A stretch of DNA of 64,000 nucleotides from Lobosporangium transversale (taxonomy: Eukaryota; Mortierellomycota; Mortierellomycetes; Mortierellales; Mortierellaceae), in the NCBI RefSeq assembly GCF_002105155.1, contig NW_019029050.1:1-64000 (forward strand). The letters are read 5' to 3'. The position numbers were made by a program, and so were the translations under genes. Shown here one piece after another: positions 25,177 to 35,380 of this stretch; the first letter of the stretch is position 1; each line of letters starts with the position of its first letter. The notes under the pieces are model-generated. The model saw only the letters and a program-made list of their open reading frames with translations. It had not been told where the DNA came from and searched no databases.

Positions 25177-28100
25177 ATGACGGTGTTAAGTGAAAGACTC
25201 GACTTTTTATCGACAATTCCTGCACTGGACCCTGCTATCCCTCTGACTCAGTATTTACGAATCTTGGGAGAACTCTCCAGTAGTGCATTCGGACTCCAAC
25301 AACAATCGAAAGACCTCTTCTTAGCCTACAATCCGTCCCTCAAAAGTGCTGTTAACCCCTGTTTCTCTGCCTCGGACCCTCTTCATCCAGTCTCACCTTC
25401 AGGTTCCCTTGCAACGACCAAAGATGCGCTAAATACAGCTGCCCTTACAGCCGATCCTGAACCTGTATCCGCTGAAATGGCCCCTGCTAATGTAGCATCA
25501 CCATCCTTACTTAAGATGCCCAAACAAGCCGAGGATCTCTTGGACACAAGCATGATTCTTCTCCTACGGTTCTGTAAGGTCTTGATACTCTTGCCCGAGC
25601 TGCCAACCTTCCAACGCCATTGCCATGGCGCACTTCTTCAGCCATATGAGAAGCAGGCGTGTCTGTTTATGGATCAGCTACAGCGATACTGCAACCATGG
25701 GCCTCTTGAGTATTGGAAATTCAACTATCCTGACCATCCTATCGACGCAATCTCAATAACATCAATGACTTCTCTAGGAAATCAAACTCCCGCTATCATT
25801 ATCCTCTCACCACCAGCCCTGATGCCAAAATCAGAATTAAGACAGAAATCAATTGCAATGACAAGGAGTGTGCAGACACCTATCAAAAAGGACAGCTCCA
25901 GTCGCGATCTCAGTCGCACCGATCGTGACAACGATAACAGCAGCAGTGATGGTAGCCTTGAAAGCGAGCCATTGATCCGCGGCCCTAATGCCGCTACCAG
26001 GGCCAGAGCTAGAGCTCTCGAAGATGGCCCCAAGTCTGATACTGCACCTCCGCCATATAATACAGGTGTAGGAATATCTCTCAAACCCACATCCCCGAAT
26101 CAAGTGGGACCCATCTCAAAAGACGCCTCACCAGCAACCAAGTCAATTCCTTTTCTAGAGCGAGATCGAACTGTCGATACCGTTCCTGCTATGGAAAGCT
26201 TCCCGATCTCGCCGCACAACGAGCTTGTTCCATCAGTCACTTCGGGACCTTCGATTACTGCAAATGAGCCGAGCGTGAAGTCAAGACAGTCCTCGCAGGG
26301 GACTGTATTACTGACGCAGGCACCATCTCCTTTGGCGTCATCTAGCAATGCCACCATTAGAAGTAGCTCGACTAAAAATGTAGCGGTGCCCATAGTGCAA
26401 CGCGACAACTGCTCTAATGGCTTTTCCCTTCCTCTCTCTGCAGCTATGTCTCCATCTATAATTGCGAGATCACCTACGTCTTCAACTGCGTCTGATGGAC
26501 TAATTCCGATAGCAAGCCCTAGGCCTAGACTTACTGACACAAATGCTCTACTTTCTGCGCTTTCGGGGATCCCGAAAGCAAAGCAAGAGTTGTCTTCTTC
26601 CTCAACTTCGTCGTTGTCGTCTTTGTCATTGGCTTCGTCGCTACTGTTAACACCACCAGCACAGTCGCCAGAGCAACAAGACTCATTGACACACCTGCAG
26701 TCACAGCTGCTCCTGCCGATACCACACGCTGATTCGATTCATCGCGCACAGGTGATTGCCAACAAAGAACATCAAGTCTTGAATATGCCCCTCCCAAGAT
26801 CTAGTTCTGGGTATTGCTTTGAAGGAAAACAATTAGTGATCCCAAGGCATACTGAGTCAGTATCTGTACACCCTATAGTCAGTAATGCAGACCGACCTCT
26901 GCCAGCGACACCTACATCTACAGCATCTGCAACATCATTTCCAGCGCCAGTACCGCCTATCGTCATTGTCACGTCGCCAACCCTTTCAAACTCAGTTATA
27001 TCATCTATTAACGCATGGTCTCCATCCGATTCTTCTCCTGATTCTGTTGCTTCGCCCTCCCTTTCTTCGTCGAGGTCGACATCGTCATCGAGGTCAACAT
27101 CCTCTACATCTTCAAATGCTCTTACGATCGAAGCCTTACATGCGCATGCCACGACCTCTACACCTAATCTTCCAGCGTCATCCTTGACTTTCAATACTAC
27201 AGGTGCTATTGCTTCCAAGAGCATCAGCACCAATCCTCCCCATCCTCAGGCCCAAGTAAGGAGGTCCAGTGTGCACAAATTAATCCAGCTCTACAACGAT
27301 GGCTCTGTCAATAACCCTGAAACAAACCCATCAAGCTCTACAGGCACAGTTGCTCAACGAGGAAGGGTACTTGAGTCGAGAGTAGGAGGAGGGACCACTA
27401 GTGGCAGCAGCAGTGGCAGCGACAGCGGTAGTGAGCGTGAGAACAAGGCCTTATTCGCGGCAGCATCGTCATCGTCGCCCAGATCTCCACTAAATAATTC
27501 TATCGATCAAGATCTCTATCGCATCACCCCGGGAGGCCATAACAATCCTCGGTCTCTGTCTCAAATGGAAAAAGGGAAAATGAAGAAGGTCTACAACTCT
27601 GGTAATTTGCAGAGTCCCCCAGGGCCAACGGCCATCATCATCACCCCCACCCCCCACACCATACAGATACCACCACGCAGTGCAGCACGGCCTCGGCAAG
27701 GAAGACCAACAACGGCGGTAGTAGGAGCAGGCACTGCAAGTGCGGCTGAAGTAGCAAAGCAGCAGCAGCAGCAGCATTTCCAAGGAATTGTTGAAACAGG
27801 GAGGAACGACGTCTATTCAAATGATTATCCGCTAGCTTTATCATCTAATCCACCAAGCACAAAGCAACGGCAGCACCCAGCTGATATTAAGATTAATACT
27901 GCTGCGCCAAACAACTTCACGAAAGGGTATAAAGAATGCTACGAAGATTGGAATGGCTCCTCCACCTCAGCATCGGCCTCGGCAAGTGAATCATGCTCCA
28001 ACCCCTCATGTCAAGGTTCGCTTGAGAGGAAAAAGGATAACAAGGTACCAAATCACGTAAAGTCGATTGTACAACAACTAAACGGAGCATCAACACCATC

Positions 28101-29838
28101 CAGTGATTCTGCGCCGGGATCACCAGGATCAACAACATCCAATCTGAGTTATACTGTCCGGGAGGATTTCACTACCACTGCCACTGTAATGAATGGCACT
28201 GTAGTGGCGACGAATCTTGTAGCTGTTAAGGATAGCTATAGCGACAACAGCTATAGCAACACCAGAGCGGAAACGTCTTCAACAGAAACGATTCACAAGA
28301 CTAATTCCGCTGTTGATGCGTGCCAGAATAACCTTGGTCCCTCGAGTTCGACTTCGAATCCAATATTAACCACCCTCCCTCCTCGAAAGGCATCACATTC
28401 TTCGCCGAGGTCCTTCGACCTTGATACTATCAATGAAGAAGAATCAGTGATGTCTTCTCCTCCTTCTTCACTAGTAAAGAGACACTTTTCAACGACTTCA
28501 ACAGCCACATCAGCGTCTGACTCAAGGGCTCTTGCTCATGACCAAGGTCTACTGCTTCTTACACGAAGAGGGTCTGAAAGCAATGATAAGGTTAGAGTAA
28601 AGAGTCATTACTACCAACAGGCCAAAAGTAATGATCATAACTTTGAATATAGCGATAACGAAGGTGATGACGACAATGAGCCGGTCGAGCTGATTCGCAT
28701 CCCCACCCAAAGCTCCTCTTGGTCATCCCATATGCATCAGTCTACAGTGAGCAGCCGCTCCATTTCCAGAGCCTGTGAAGAAGTCCCACCGACGCATGTA
28801 ATGGTCATGAGAGAGCGTAGTGATTTCACTACCACCGCTGAGAACGAGGGGTTCCTACAGTATTTGGATGTAGAGCCTCACTGTAGTACTCCTGAATGGC
28901 TCAAAAAGCGAAATATCATGGGCACAGATATGGATAGGCAAAGTGCCGTTGATTCAAATGCTGGTATGGTCGATGACTATACAGACAACGATATCGAGAG
29001 CGCTGTTGCTGAAGTCTCTTGGCGAGCTGATGAGGATGAGGACGACACTTTCACCCACCACAGACGACAACAGCGAAGGCAAGGAGGAAATGGTTCGAAT
29101 AGCTGCTATGAAAACAACGCGGTCCTCAGTCTATTGTCTCGTAACACCTCAACGTCTTCGTCATCATCAAGATTATCACGTTCATCTTCTCTTCAAGGTC
29201 AATATGACGCGCTCAATTCCCCTCGCATAAAGCCTTCATCGACTCGTGTGTCATTCACTCAAGATCATCTGAATCACCACGAAGCATTTGTTTCATCGAC
29301 AATGACTGCCGTGAATACTGAAAAGGCCACGAATGCAACTACCCCCAATCGTCCAAGACATCCAAATTACTTGGGTACTAACATTGTTAGTAGTGCTCAG
29401 TCTGCTGCAGCAGCATCTACAACTATGTCAAAGTCTTTATCGTCCTCAGTTACATCGGCCACCTCGGCTTTATATCGTCATCTACCTAGAGCCACGTCCA
29501 CTCCCTCATCTACTGTTCATATTGCTGGGACTTCGGCTTCCTCAAGCTCAACTGCAGCACATTCTCGGGTTAGGACAACAACAGAAACAATATCCTATGA
29601 AGGAGTATCAAGTTTAGGTTCGATGCGAAGGACTCAATCACGTGGAACATCCGTCTTGGGAACCACAATTGTGCCCTTCACATCCTCTAGCACTACTGCA
29701 CTCAACGTCCAACAGGCTTCTATGCTTATTCAGGATAGACTTCAACAAGAGCAGCAACGACGTAAACACCCTCAAACTCATCAAGCTCAAGCTCTTCCTC
29801 AAGTTCTAGCCCAACCCCAGCGACCAACCAAAAAGTAG
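25177..29838 (+). CDS. 1553-residue Ser/Thr-rich protein of unknown function
   Basis: One uninterrupted 4662-nt frame. The ATG follows an A-rich leader (AAAAAAAATG). I do not recognise a named family. Residues 1 to about 200 look folded and helical: LTQYLRILGELSS near the start, then AEDLLDTSMILLLRFCKVLILLPELPTF and CLFMDQLQRYCNHGPLEYWKFNYP. The remainder is disordered, Ser/Thr/Pro/Ala-rich, with a short Gln run near 27760. Scattered basic-Ser motifs (RRSS, RKAS, SPRS) resemble kinase sites. There is no transmembrane segment or signal peptide. Such a layout is common for fungal signalling or polarity scaffolds, but assigning one would be guesswork. Absence of introns in so long a gene is unusual beside its neighbours. 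Confidence 0.75.
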   Translation: MTVLSERLDFLSTIPALDPAIPLTQYLRILGELSSSAFGLQQQSKDLFLAYNPSLKSAVNPCFSASDPLHPVSPSGSLATTKDALNTAALTADPEPVSAEMAPANVASPSLLKMPKQAEDLLDTSMILLLRFCKVLILLPELPTFQRHCHGALLQPYEKQACLFMDQLQRYCNHGPLEYWKFNYPDHPIDAISITSMTSLGNQTPAIIILSPPALMPKSELRQKSIAMTRSVQTPIKKDSSSRDLSRTDRDNDNSSSDGSLESEPLIRGPNAATRARARALEDGPKSDTAPPPYNTGVGISLKPTSPNQVGPISKDASPATKSIPFLERDRTVDTVPAMESFPISPHNELVPSVTSGPSITANEPSVKSRQSSQGTVLLTQAPSPLASSSNATIRSSSTKNVAVPIVQRDNCSNGFSLPLSAAMSPSIIARSPTSSTASDGLIPIASPRPRLTDTNALLSALSGIPKAKQELSSSSTSSLSSLSLASSLLLTPPAQSPEQQDSLTHLQSQLLLPIPHADSIHRAQVIANKEHQVLNMPLPRSSSGYCFEGKQLVIPRHTESVSVHPIVSNADRPLPATPTSTASATSFPAPVPPIVIVTSPTLSNSVISSINAWSPSDSSPDSVASPSLSSSRSTSSSRSTSSTSSNALTIEALHAHATTSTPNLPASSLTFNTTGAIASKSISTNPPHPQAQVRRSSVHKLIQLYNDGSVNNPETNPSSSTGTVAQRGRVLESRVGGGTTSGSSSGSDSGSERENKALFAAASSSSPRSPLNNSIDQDLYRITPGGHNNPRSLSQMEKGKMKKVYNSGNLQSPPGPTAIIITPTPHTIQIPPRSAARPRQGRPTTAVVGAGTASAAEVAKQQQQQHFQGIVETGRNDVYSNDYPLALSSNPPSTKQRQHPADIKINTAAPNNFTKGYKECYEDWNGSSTSASASASESCSNPSCQGSLERKKDNKVPNHVKSIVQQLNGASTPSSDSAPGSPGSTTSNLSYTVREDFTTTATVMNGTVVATNLVAVKDSYSDNSYSNTRAETSSTETIHKTNSAVDACQNNLGPSSSTSNPILTTLPPRKASHSSPRSFDLDTINEEESVMSSPPSSLVKRHFSTTSTATSASDSRALAHDQGLLLLTRRGSESNDKVRVKSHYYQQAKSNDHNFEYSDNEGDDDNEPVELIRIPTQSSSWSSHMHQSTVSSRSISRACEEVPPTHVMVMRERSDFTTTAENEGFLQYLDVEPHCSTPEWLKKRNIMGTDMDRQSAVDSNAGMVDDYTDNDIESAVAEVSWRADEDEDDTFTHHRRQQRRQGGNGSNSCYENNAVLSLLSRNTSTSSSSSRLSRSSSLQGQYDALNSPRIKPSSTRVSFTQDHLNHHEAFVSSTMTAVNTEKATNATTPNRPRHPNYLGTNIVSSAQSAAAASTTMSKSLSSSVTSATSALYRHLPRATSTPSSTVHIAGTSASSSSTAAHSRVRTTTETISYEGVSSLGSMRRTQSRGTSVLGTTIVPFTSSSTTALNVQQASMLIQDRLQQEQQRRKHPQTHQAQALPQVLAQPQRPTKK

Positions 29839-30177
29839 CGTTTTTTTTTTTGTATATTTTTTTGAAACATTTTATTTCAATTATGACTATGATATGTACT
29901 ATGATACAAAGCTTCCTCCAATAAGAATAAGAATCATACGAAATAAAGTAAATGTCAATAGACAATTAGAGCGAGATATTGGAGTACTAAAGATTGCAAA
30001 ATTGGATGAATGGGAGAAGAGAATAATAGGGTAAAAGAAGATGGATATACATGTAAAAAGTAAATTGAATACAGGTCAGAAAAAAAATTACACTCTTGTG
30101 GATATCATTGACCTTGTTCACTTTTTTTTTTTTTTTTTTTTTTTTTAGCAAAAGTCTACACCTGACACATGTTCAGC
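29839..30177. other. Convergent 3' region, no gene seen
   Basis: AT-rich spacer between two convergent genes, with a poly(T) run at 30122-30146. Confidence 0.6.
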
Positions 30178-32485
30178 CTATGCACGCGCTGAGAGTCCAC
30201 TCTTGTGCCAAATGGCATACACGCCAATACCCACAAGCATGCATCCGCCAGATACGAGGATTGCTGACTGTAACCATTAACAAAAAAAAAAAAAAAAAAA
30301 AAAAAAAAAGCGCTCTTATAAGTATCACAGTCAAAGCCCGTGCGTGTCATCTCAAAAAAAAAAAAAAAAGCTTTAAAAACAAACAACAAACAAGATAGCC
30401 CGTTCACTTGCCTGCGGAGGTTGCAGCATGTCCCTTTTGCCTATTGGGAACATAAATTGGGCCCATGAAAACTCGTTGCGCGTTATCAGCTCCTTGGACA
30501 ATCCTCTACGTGTGCCTGTAGAAGTAGTAGTAGTTGCAGTTTGATTATCGCTCTGACCACGACACTCTGGATTCTTGCAAATTACAGTAGTTGATGTTGG
30601 TGAGGTTGGTGTTAATGCGGAGAGCCCTCCCTGAGCGGTGTGGTGCTTTTCTTGCATTTCCTTAAGCTCCTTTTCAGTCTTGGTCACCACAGCCTTTGCC
30701 TCTGATAGTTCTTTCTCAGTCTCCACAACCTTTGCTTTAGCCTTCGACAGCTCCTCTTCAGTTTTGGCAGTTACAGCCTTAGCTTCTGACAATTCCTTCT
30801 CAGCATTCGCAGCTACAGTCTTTGTCTCTGTAAGTTCCTGAGCAAGTGCAGTCTTCTCGTTTGTCAGTTCTTGGATCATCTTGTGTTGCTCTTCGTTCTT
30901 CTCCTGCAATGTACCAACTTCAACCTTTAGAGCCGCAACCTCAGCTCGTAGACGTGATACTTCCTCTGCCTGGATAACCTCGGTTTGAGACGTCGCTGAG
31001 GAGAATTCAAGCGCCTTGGACAGCTCATCATGATACCTTGACGCCAACAGTTCCCGTGCTGACGAAGCTTCACGCGCTACGCAGTCCAAGCTTTCCTTAT
31101 GAACTGTCTCCAATGCAGCCAGGGTAGCCTCATGTTCCTTACGGAGGCATTCCATCGCCTGCTGGTGGTCAGTAATCAATTCGTTCATGCTGTCTTTGGT
31201 AAGGTCGCGTTCCAATCTGACTTTTGTCAACTCGGCAATACTCTGAGCAATGTCACGTCTCAGGATTTCGTCCTCCGCAACCAATGGTTCCAAAAGCTGA
31301 ATTTTTTGAATATACGCCTCCAATTCTGCCTGGGTTTCTTCCAGCACCTTGTTCACTTTAGCAAGCTCTTCAGCATGAGCCTATTAGTTAAGTTGATGAC
31401 AGGTGGATCAACAATTGTTAGTTCTTTAAACAGCCCGCAAGTCCATGATGTTGGTTGCCTTGATTACAAAAGTTTTATTTTTACCTGATTGTTTTCCTCA
31501 ATAAGCTTCTGATACTCAATTGCGGGAGTAGACTGAACATTCGCTATCTTCCCATCTTCCTTATTAGGGATAAGGATAGCACGTTCTAGTTCACCCAGAC
31601 CTTGCTTAAGTGCTCCAAGATCAGCATTGGTTTCTTGTGAACGTGTCAATTCGTTCTGGAGACGCGAGATGATGAGATCAATATTAGTACTCTGACCAGC
31701 AACACCGACGCCTGAACCTGAGCTGGATTTGACAGAATTTGGGCCGGATCCTAAAGGAGAGCTAGACTTGAGTTTTGCGTGAGTCCTAGGTAGTTAACAA
31801 AATAAATAAAATAAGTATGTGCGACAAACAGATGACGTTTTCTTTTTTAGGATTCATAAGTCAACTACGGATATTATATGCATGTGAACTTACTCTTGAG
31901 GTGAGCCTCCAGGAGTGGGATATGACATTCGGGAGATATAAATCTTGCAGGCAACCTTCTCGTGTAGCACTATTGGCATGGACGAATAATCTTTTTAGTT
32001 GATCATGTCACAGCAAACAATCCCATGACCATTCACCGCCCATCATTGACCATATACAACACAATAAAAAAAGGAAAAAAAAAGGACGGTATGGCACAAA
32101 ATGATAGGAATGTCTGTCAGACTAGTGGAGTCCGAGCATAATGACGAACAAGAAAGTTTCTTGATCACATTTATGGATATGTGGCCGTTACCCACAAAGA
32201 AACGGCATTTTTTTTTCTTTATATGTATATTCATATTTACATAGACATGACACTTACAGGAGCCATTCTCGTCCATAATGTCGATACCGAATTCGAGATG
32301 GTCATTCTGGTTCAGAACAAATGGTTCACTCTCAACATTCTCTGCTGAGAGACGTTTTCCATTCAAGAAAGTACCGTTGCTCGACTTGACATCGCGGATA
32401 AAGACCTAATGGATGAAAACAGCGGAAACAGAGACAGGGATGGAAATTTGCTTAGCTCAAGGGGGCGAAGGAAGAGTCTAGACTT

Positions 32486-32516
<31 letters not shown>

Positions 32517-33609
32517 GATATTTGGATAATACCTTGCCATTCTCAGCCCAAACTTCGGCATGGACTCTGCTAAGGACTTTGGAGTCAAAATAGCCATTGG
32601 ATGGGTTAGGTGCCGTGGTAACTCCGGTCTGGCGACCAATTTTGACACGAGTATTTTCTGGTAGCTCAAGTGATTTGAGAGCGAAATTGTCGTTAATGGG
32701 TTCCAAGACCAGAATGGGGTTTGTGGTTGCAGTGGATCGACCATGGACAGAGTCGATTGATGCGGAGCTTCCGTTGCTATGATTGGTGTTGAGTCCGTTG
32801 GCCATGGTATGTTTGCTAGTGTTGGATGTAGGCGAGGGTGATGGAGTAGCAAAAGCAGCAGAGGAAAGTGAAGAGGTAGCAGAGGCGGTTGAGAGTGTTG
32901 GTGCCACTGATACGGGAGCGGCGTGTCTCTTTGGCAATATTCCGGTACTGATTTGTAGCAGATTATGGAAAGGCTGAGTAATAGTCGAGGAAGAACTGAC
33001 CGAGGATGCTATTTGGTGATGAAGTGATGGGATGGACAACGAAAGAGAGGAAAGAGAGGAAGGAAAGAGATGGAGGAAGAAAAAAAAAAAAAAAAAAAAG
33101 ATTAACAGCTGCATGGTCCCCTCATTCTCATTCTCTACATCTCAATATGTACATTTTGCATCCTTTTATTTCCCGCGCTCTATTCCTCTATTTTGCTGAG
33201 AGTCAATGTTTTTTTTTTTTTTTTGTTTGCATCTGCCAATCCTTATTTCTGAGACGAAAGATGACAAACAATTGCCCTTCCCCAATTGACCAATTGACGG
33301 AAGTTATTTTTTTAAACTGTTGTCACTTTTATCCTTTAATTGATGAGATGAAAGAGTCTTGTAAACAGGCATACAGAGAAGTATATTTTATATGCTTTTC
33401 ATCATTCCAACGACTTTTTTTTTTTTTTTTTTAACCGAATGTGTCTCGCTAATATTGATCTCAATCCATAATATATGCTTTTTAGTCTCCTTTTATATCC
33501 TCTTACTTTCAGTCAGCATGCCAGCAATATGACGCCATATTCAAAAAATATGTATATTTGTGTAAAATATCAAAGATCACAAATGGGTCTATAACACTCT
33601 CAAGATTGA

Positions 33610-33684
<75 letters not shown>

Positions 33685-34044
33685 GAAAAAAGAAAAGAAA
33701 GACTCTTCTACTCATCATCATTTAATATGTCCAAACTTACTCCTCGATTTGTTGCGGACAGGGGATGTAGGGAAGTAAGTGGAGGATGTGGGAGAGGTAT
33801 TAGCAAGTGGGCTTGTATTGCCATTGGCCAGGACAGCCGTAGAAGAGCCTGATGTTAATGCAGTGGCTGCTGCGGTTGTGGTGATTGTGCTGGATGAGGC
33901 GAGAAGACTATTGAGGCTATTGACACTGGAAAGACTGGAGCTGCTGTTGCTGTTTGCTCCAGACCCAGTCATTACAGGTGCAGGTGCAAATGCAGAGACG
34001 GCCGATTCTTCAGCAATCGGAGGGCTATTGCGACGATATGTCAT
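30178..34044 (-). CDS. FHA-coiled-coil tail-anchored protein, SLMAP/Far9/Far10-like (STRIPAK)
   Basis: Seven exons join in phase (34044-33741, 33008-32533, 32405-32258, 31969-31894, 31785-31485, 31380-30412, 30267-30178), giving about 787 residues. A Ser/Thr-rich N-terminus precedes an FHA domain with the phosphothreonine-binding signature: GRQTG, SRVHAEVW and VKSSNGTFLNGKRLS. A long coiled coil (exons 5-6, repeated KAKVVETEKELSEAK-type heptads) follows. The last exon encodes SAILVSGGCMLVGIGVYAIW and a short basic tail, i.e. a C-terminal membrane anchor. This is the architecture of SLMAP and yeast Far9/Far10, which dock the STRIPAK phosphatase complex on ER or nuclear membranes. The final intron (30268-30411) uses a GC donor (CAG/GCAAGT), and only this joint gives the hydrophobic anchor. 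Intron 1 is about 730 nt and holds a trinucleotide microsatellite. Confidence 0.88.
33610..33683. repeat. (ATA)n trinucleotide microsatellite
   Basis: About 25 uninterrupted ATA/TAA units within intron 1 of the FHA gene. On the minus strand it reads as a false poly-Tyr frame. Confidence 0.9.
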
Positions 34045-34698
34045 AATGTATTATAAAAGAAAAAAAAAAGAAAAGAAAAGAAAAAAAAGATAATAATAAT
34101 AATAAAGGATAAGGAGAGGAAAGGAAAGGAAAGGAAGGAAAGGAAAGAAAATAAAATGTAGAAAGCGAGCCGGATTGAATGTCTTGAAAGGAGAATAGGA
34201 GATGACAGAAGAATAGGAGAGTGAGGAAGAAGGAAGTTGAGAAGTGAAGTAGGAGAGCGTTAGAATTGAGAGTCGAGAGTAAGCTGTCGAAAGTGAGAGT
34301 CTACACGAGAAAAATGGAATCGAATTCAGGGAGAGACAAGGGAAAAGAAAGAAAAGGGTTACAGATTGACAAATGCATACACAAATACACAAATACAGAT
34401 AAGCAAGGGAGAAAGAAGGGGAGGAAGAGTAAAGAAGTAAAGAAAAGTGAAGAGAGAAGAGGAGAGAAGCCGCAATCTTCATCAAAACTGACTGAGTAAA
34501 GTGATCGAGAACCGAAGCCCGGGGTCTGGTTCTCTCTTTTTTTTTTTTTTTGTTCCAAGTGCTGATTGGGCGTCAGTAATTTTGTTGTTATTTGTTGTGT
34601 AGTTGTGTAGATGAATGTTAATAAAAGTAATAGAGATGAATGTTTGTTGTTGCACATGCATTAATGCATATTCATTTGTCTTTACTTTTCAGATCAAT
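34045..34698. other. Promoter region of the FHA gene, left border of the island
   Basis: Purine-rich on the plus strand (GGAAA and GAGA repeats, about 34050-34480), giving false Ser/Leu-rich frames on the minus strand. No exon supported. The 550-bp repeat begins at its right edge. Confidence 0.6.
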
Positions 34699-35248
34699 GG
34701 CGACTGTTCGATGCTTGTTGGTTTTCCAAATCTGCTCTGATTTCACCATAGTTTAGCAGAATTGATTAGCATCCCCTGAATAGCTGCCATCCAAAGGGAT
34801 TAACTTCGAATGGACAGGATTTACTGTGTTGTTCAAAACAATAAAACTTGACTGAAAGTCTGCTAATCCTCAAACTATGAGGCAAATAATGCCTCTGAAC
34901 GCTTCAATAGGATTATGGCGAGCTTTTGGGGTGCAGAAAAGACAAGATTGTCTCTTTTGAGCAATGAAGGATATAGGATTTGTTCCTTGGAGGCAAACTT
35001 TTTTAAAACCACGCTTGTTGCTAGTAAAAACACAAATGGTTCCCGTTTTCCGCATACTTTCAGCGCTTCCACAATCCAAGGGCTGTAATGTAGCCATTAA
35101 ATGTTACATGTTTGTCGAAGTGTTGACACATCCCTTGCAAAAGTTCAGATGTATGCTAAGAATATTGTTTAAGGGACGTAGAGTGGTCAATAGCATGTGG
35201 CAGTATTCAGGTGTTTATACAGTATCAGATGGAGTCCGAACAGTCGCC
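34699..35248 (+). repeat. 550-bp TIR element, copy 1
   Basis: Begins GGCGACTGTTCG and ends CGAACAGTCGCC, a perfect 12-bp terminal inverted repeat (14 bp counting the flanking AT). No mismatch to copy 2 was seen when read side by side. It contains one 75-codon ATG frame on the minus strand (34870-35097, starting MATLQPLDCGS), intact in both copies only because the copies are identical; I see no family in it. Size and ends fit a non-autonomous DNA transposon (MITE-like). Confidence 0.85.
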
Positions 35249-35380
35249 ATATTCGGATGGATTGTAAATTGAAGTGAATATTTGAATAGGTAGGATGAAA
35301 ATAAAGTGAACACATGGAATAATATAGAGGAGTTGTAATAAAGCGCTTTATATCCAATAGCTTGCAAAGAGTATATCTGT

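Noticed and set aside
33509..33721. Poly-tyrosine minus-strand frame
   Set aside because: Translation of the (ATA)n microsatellite inside an intron.
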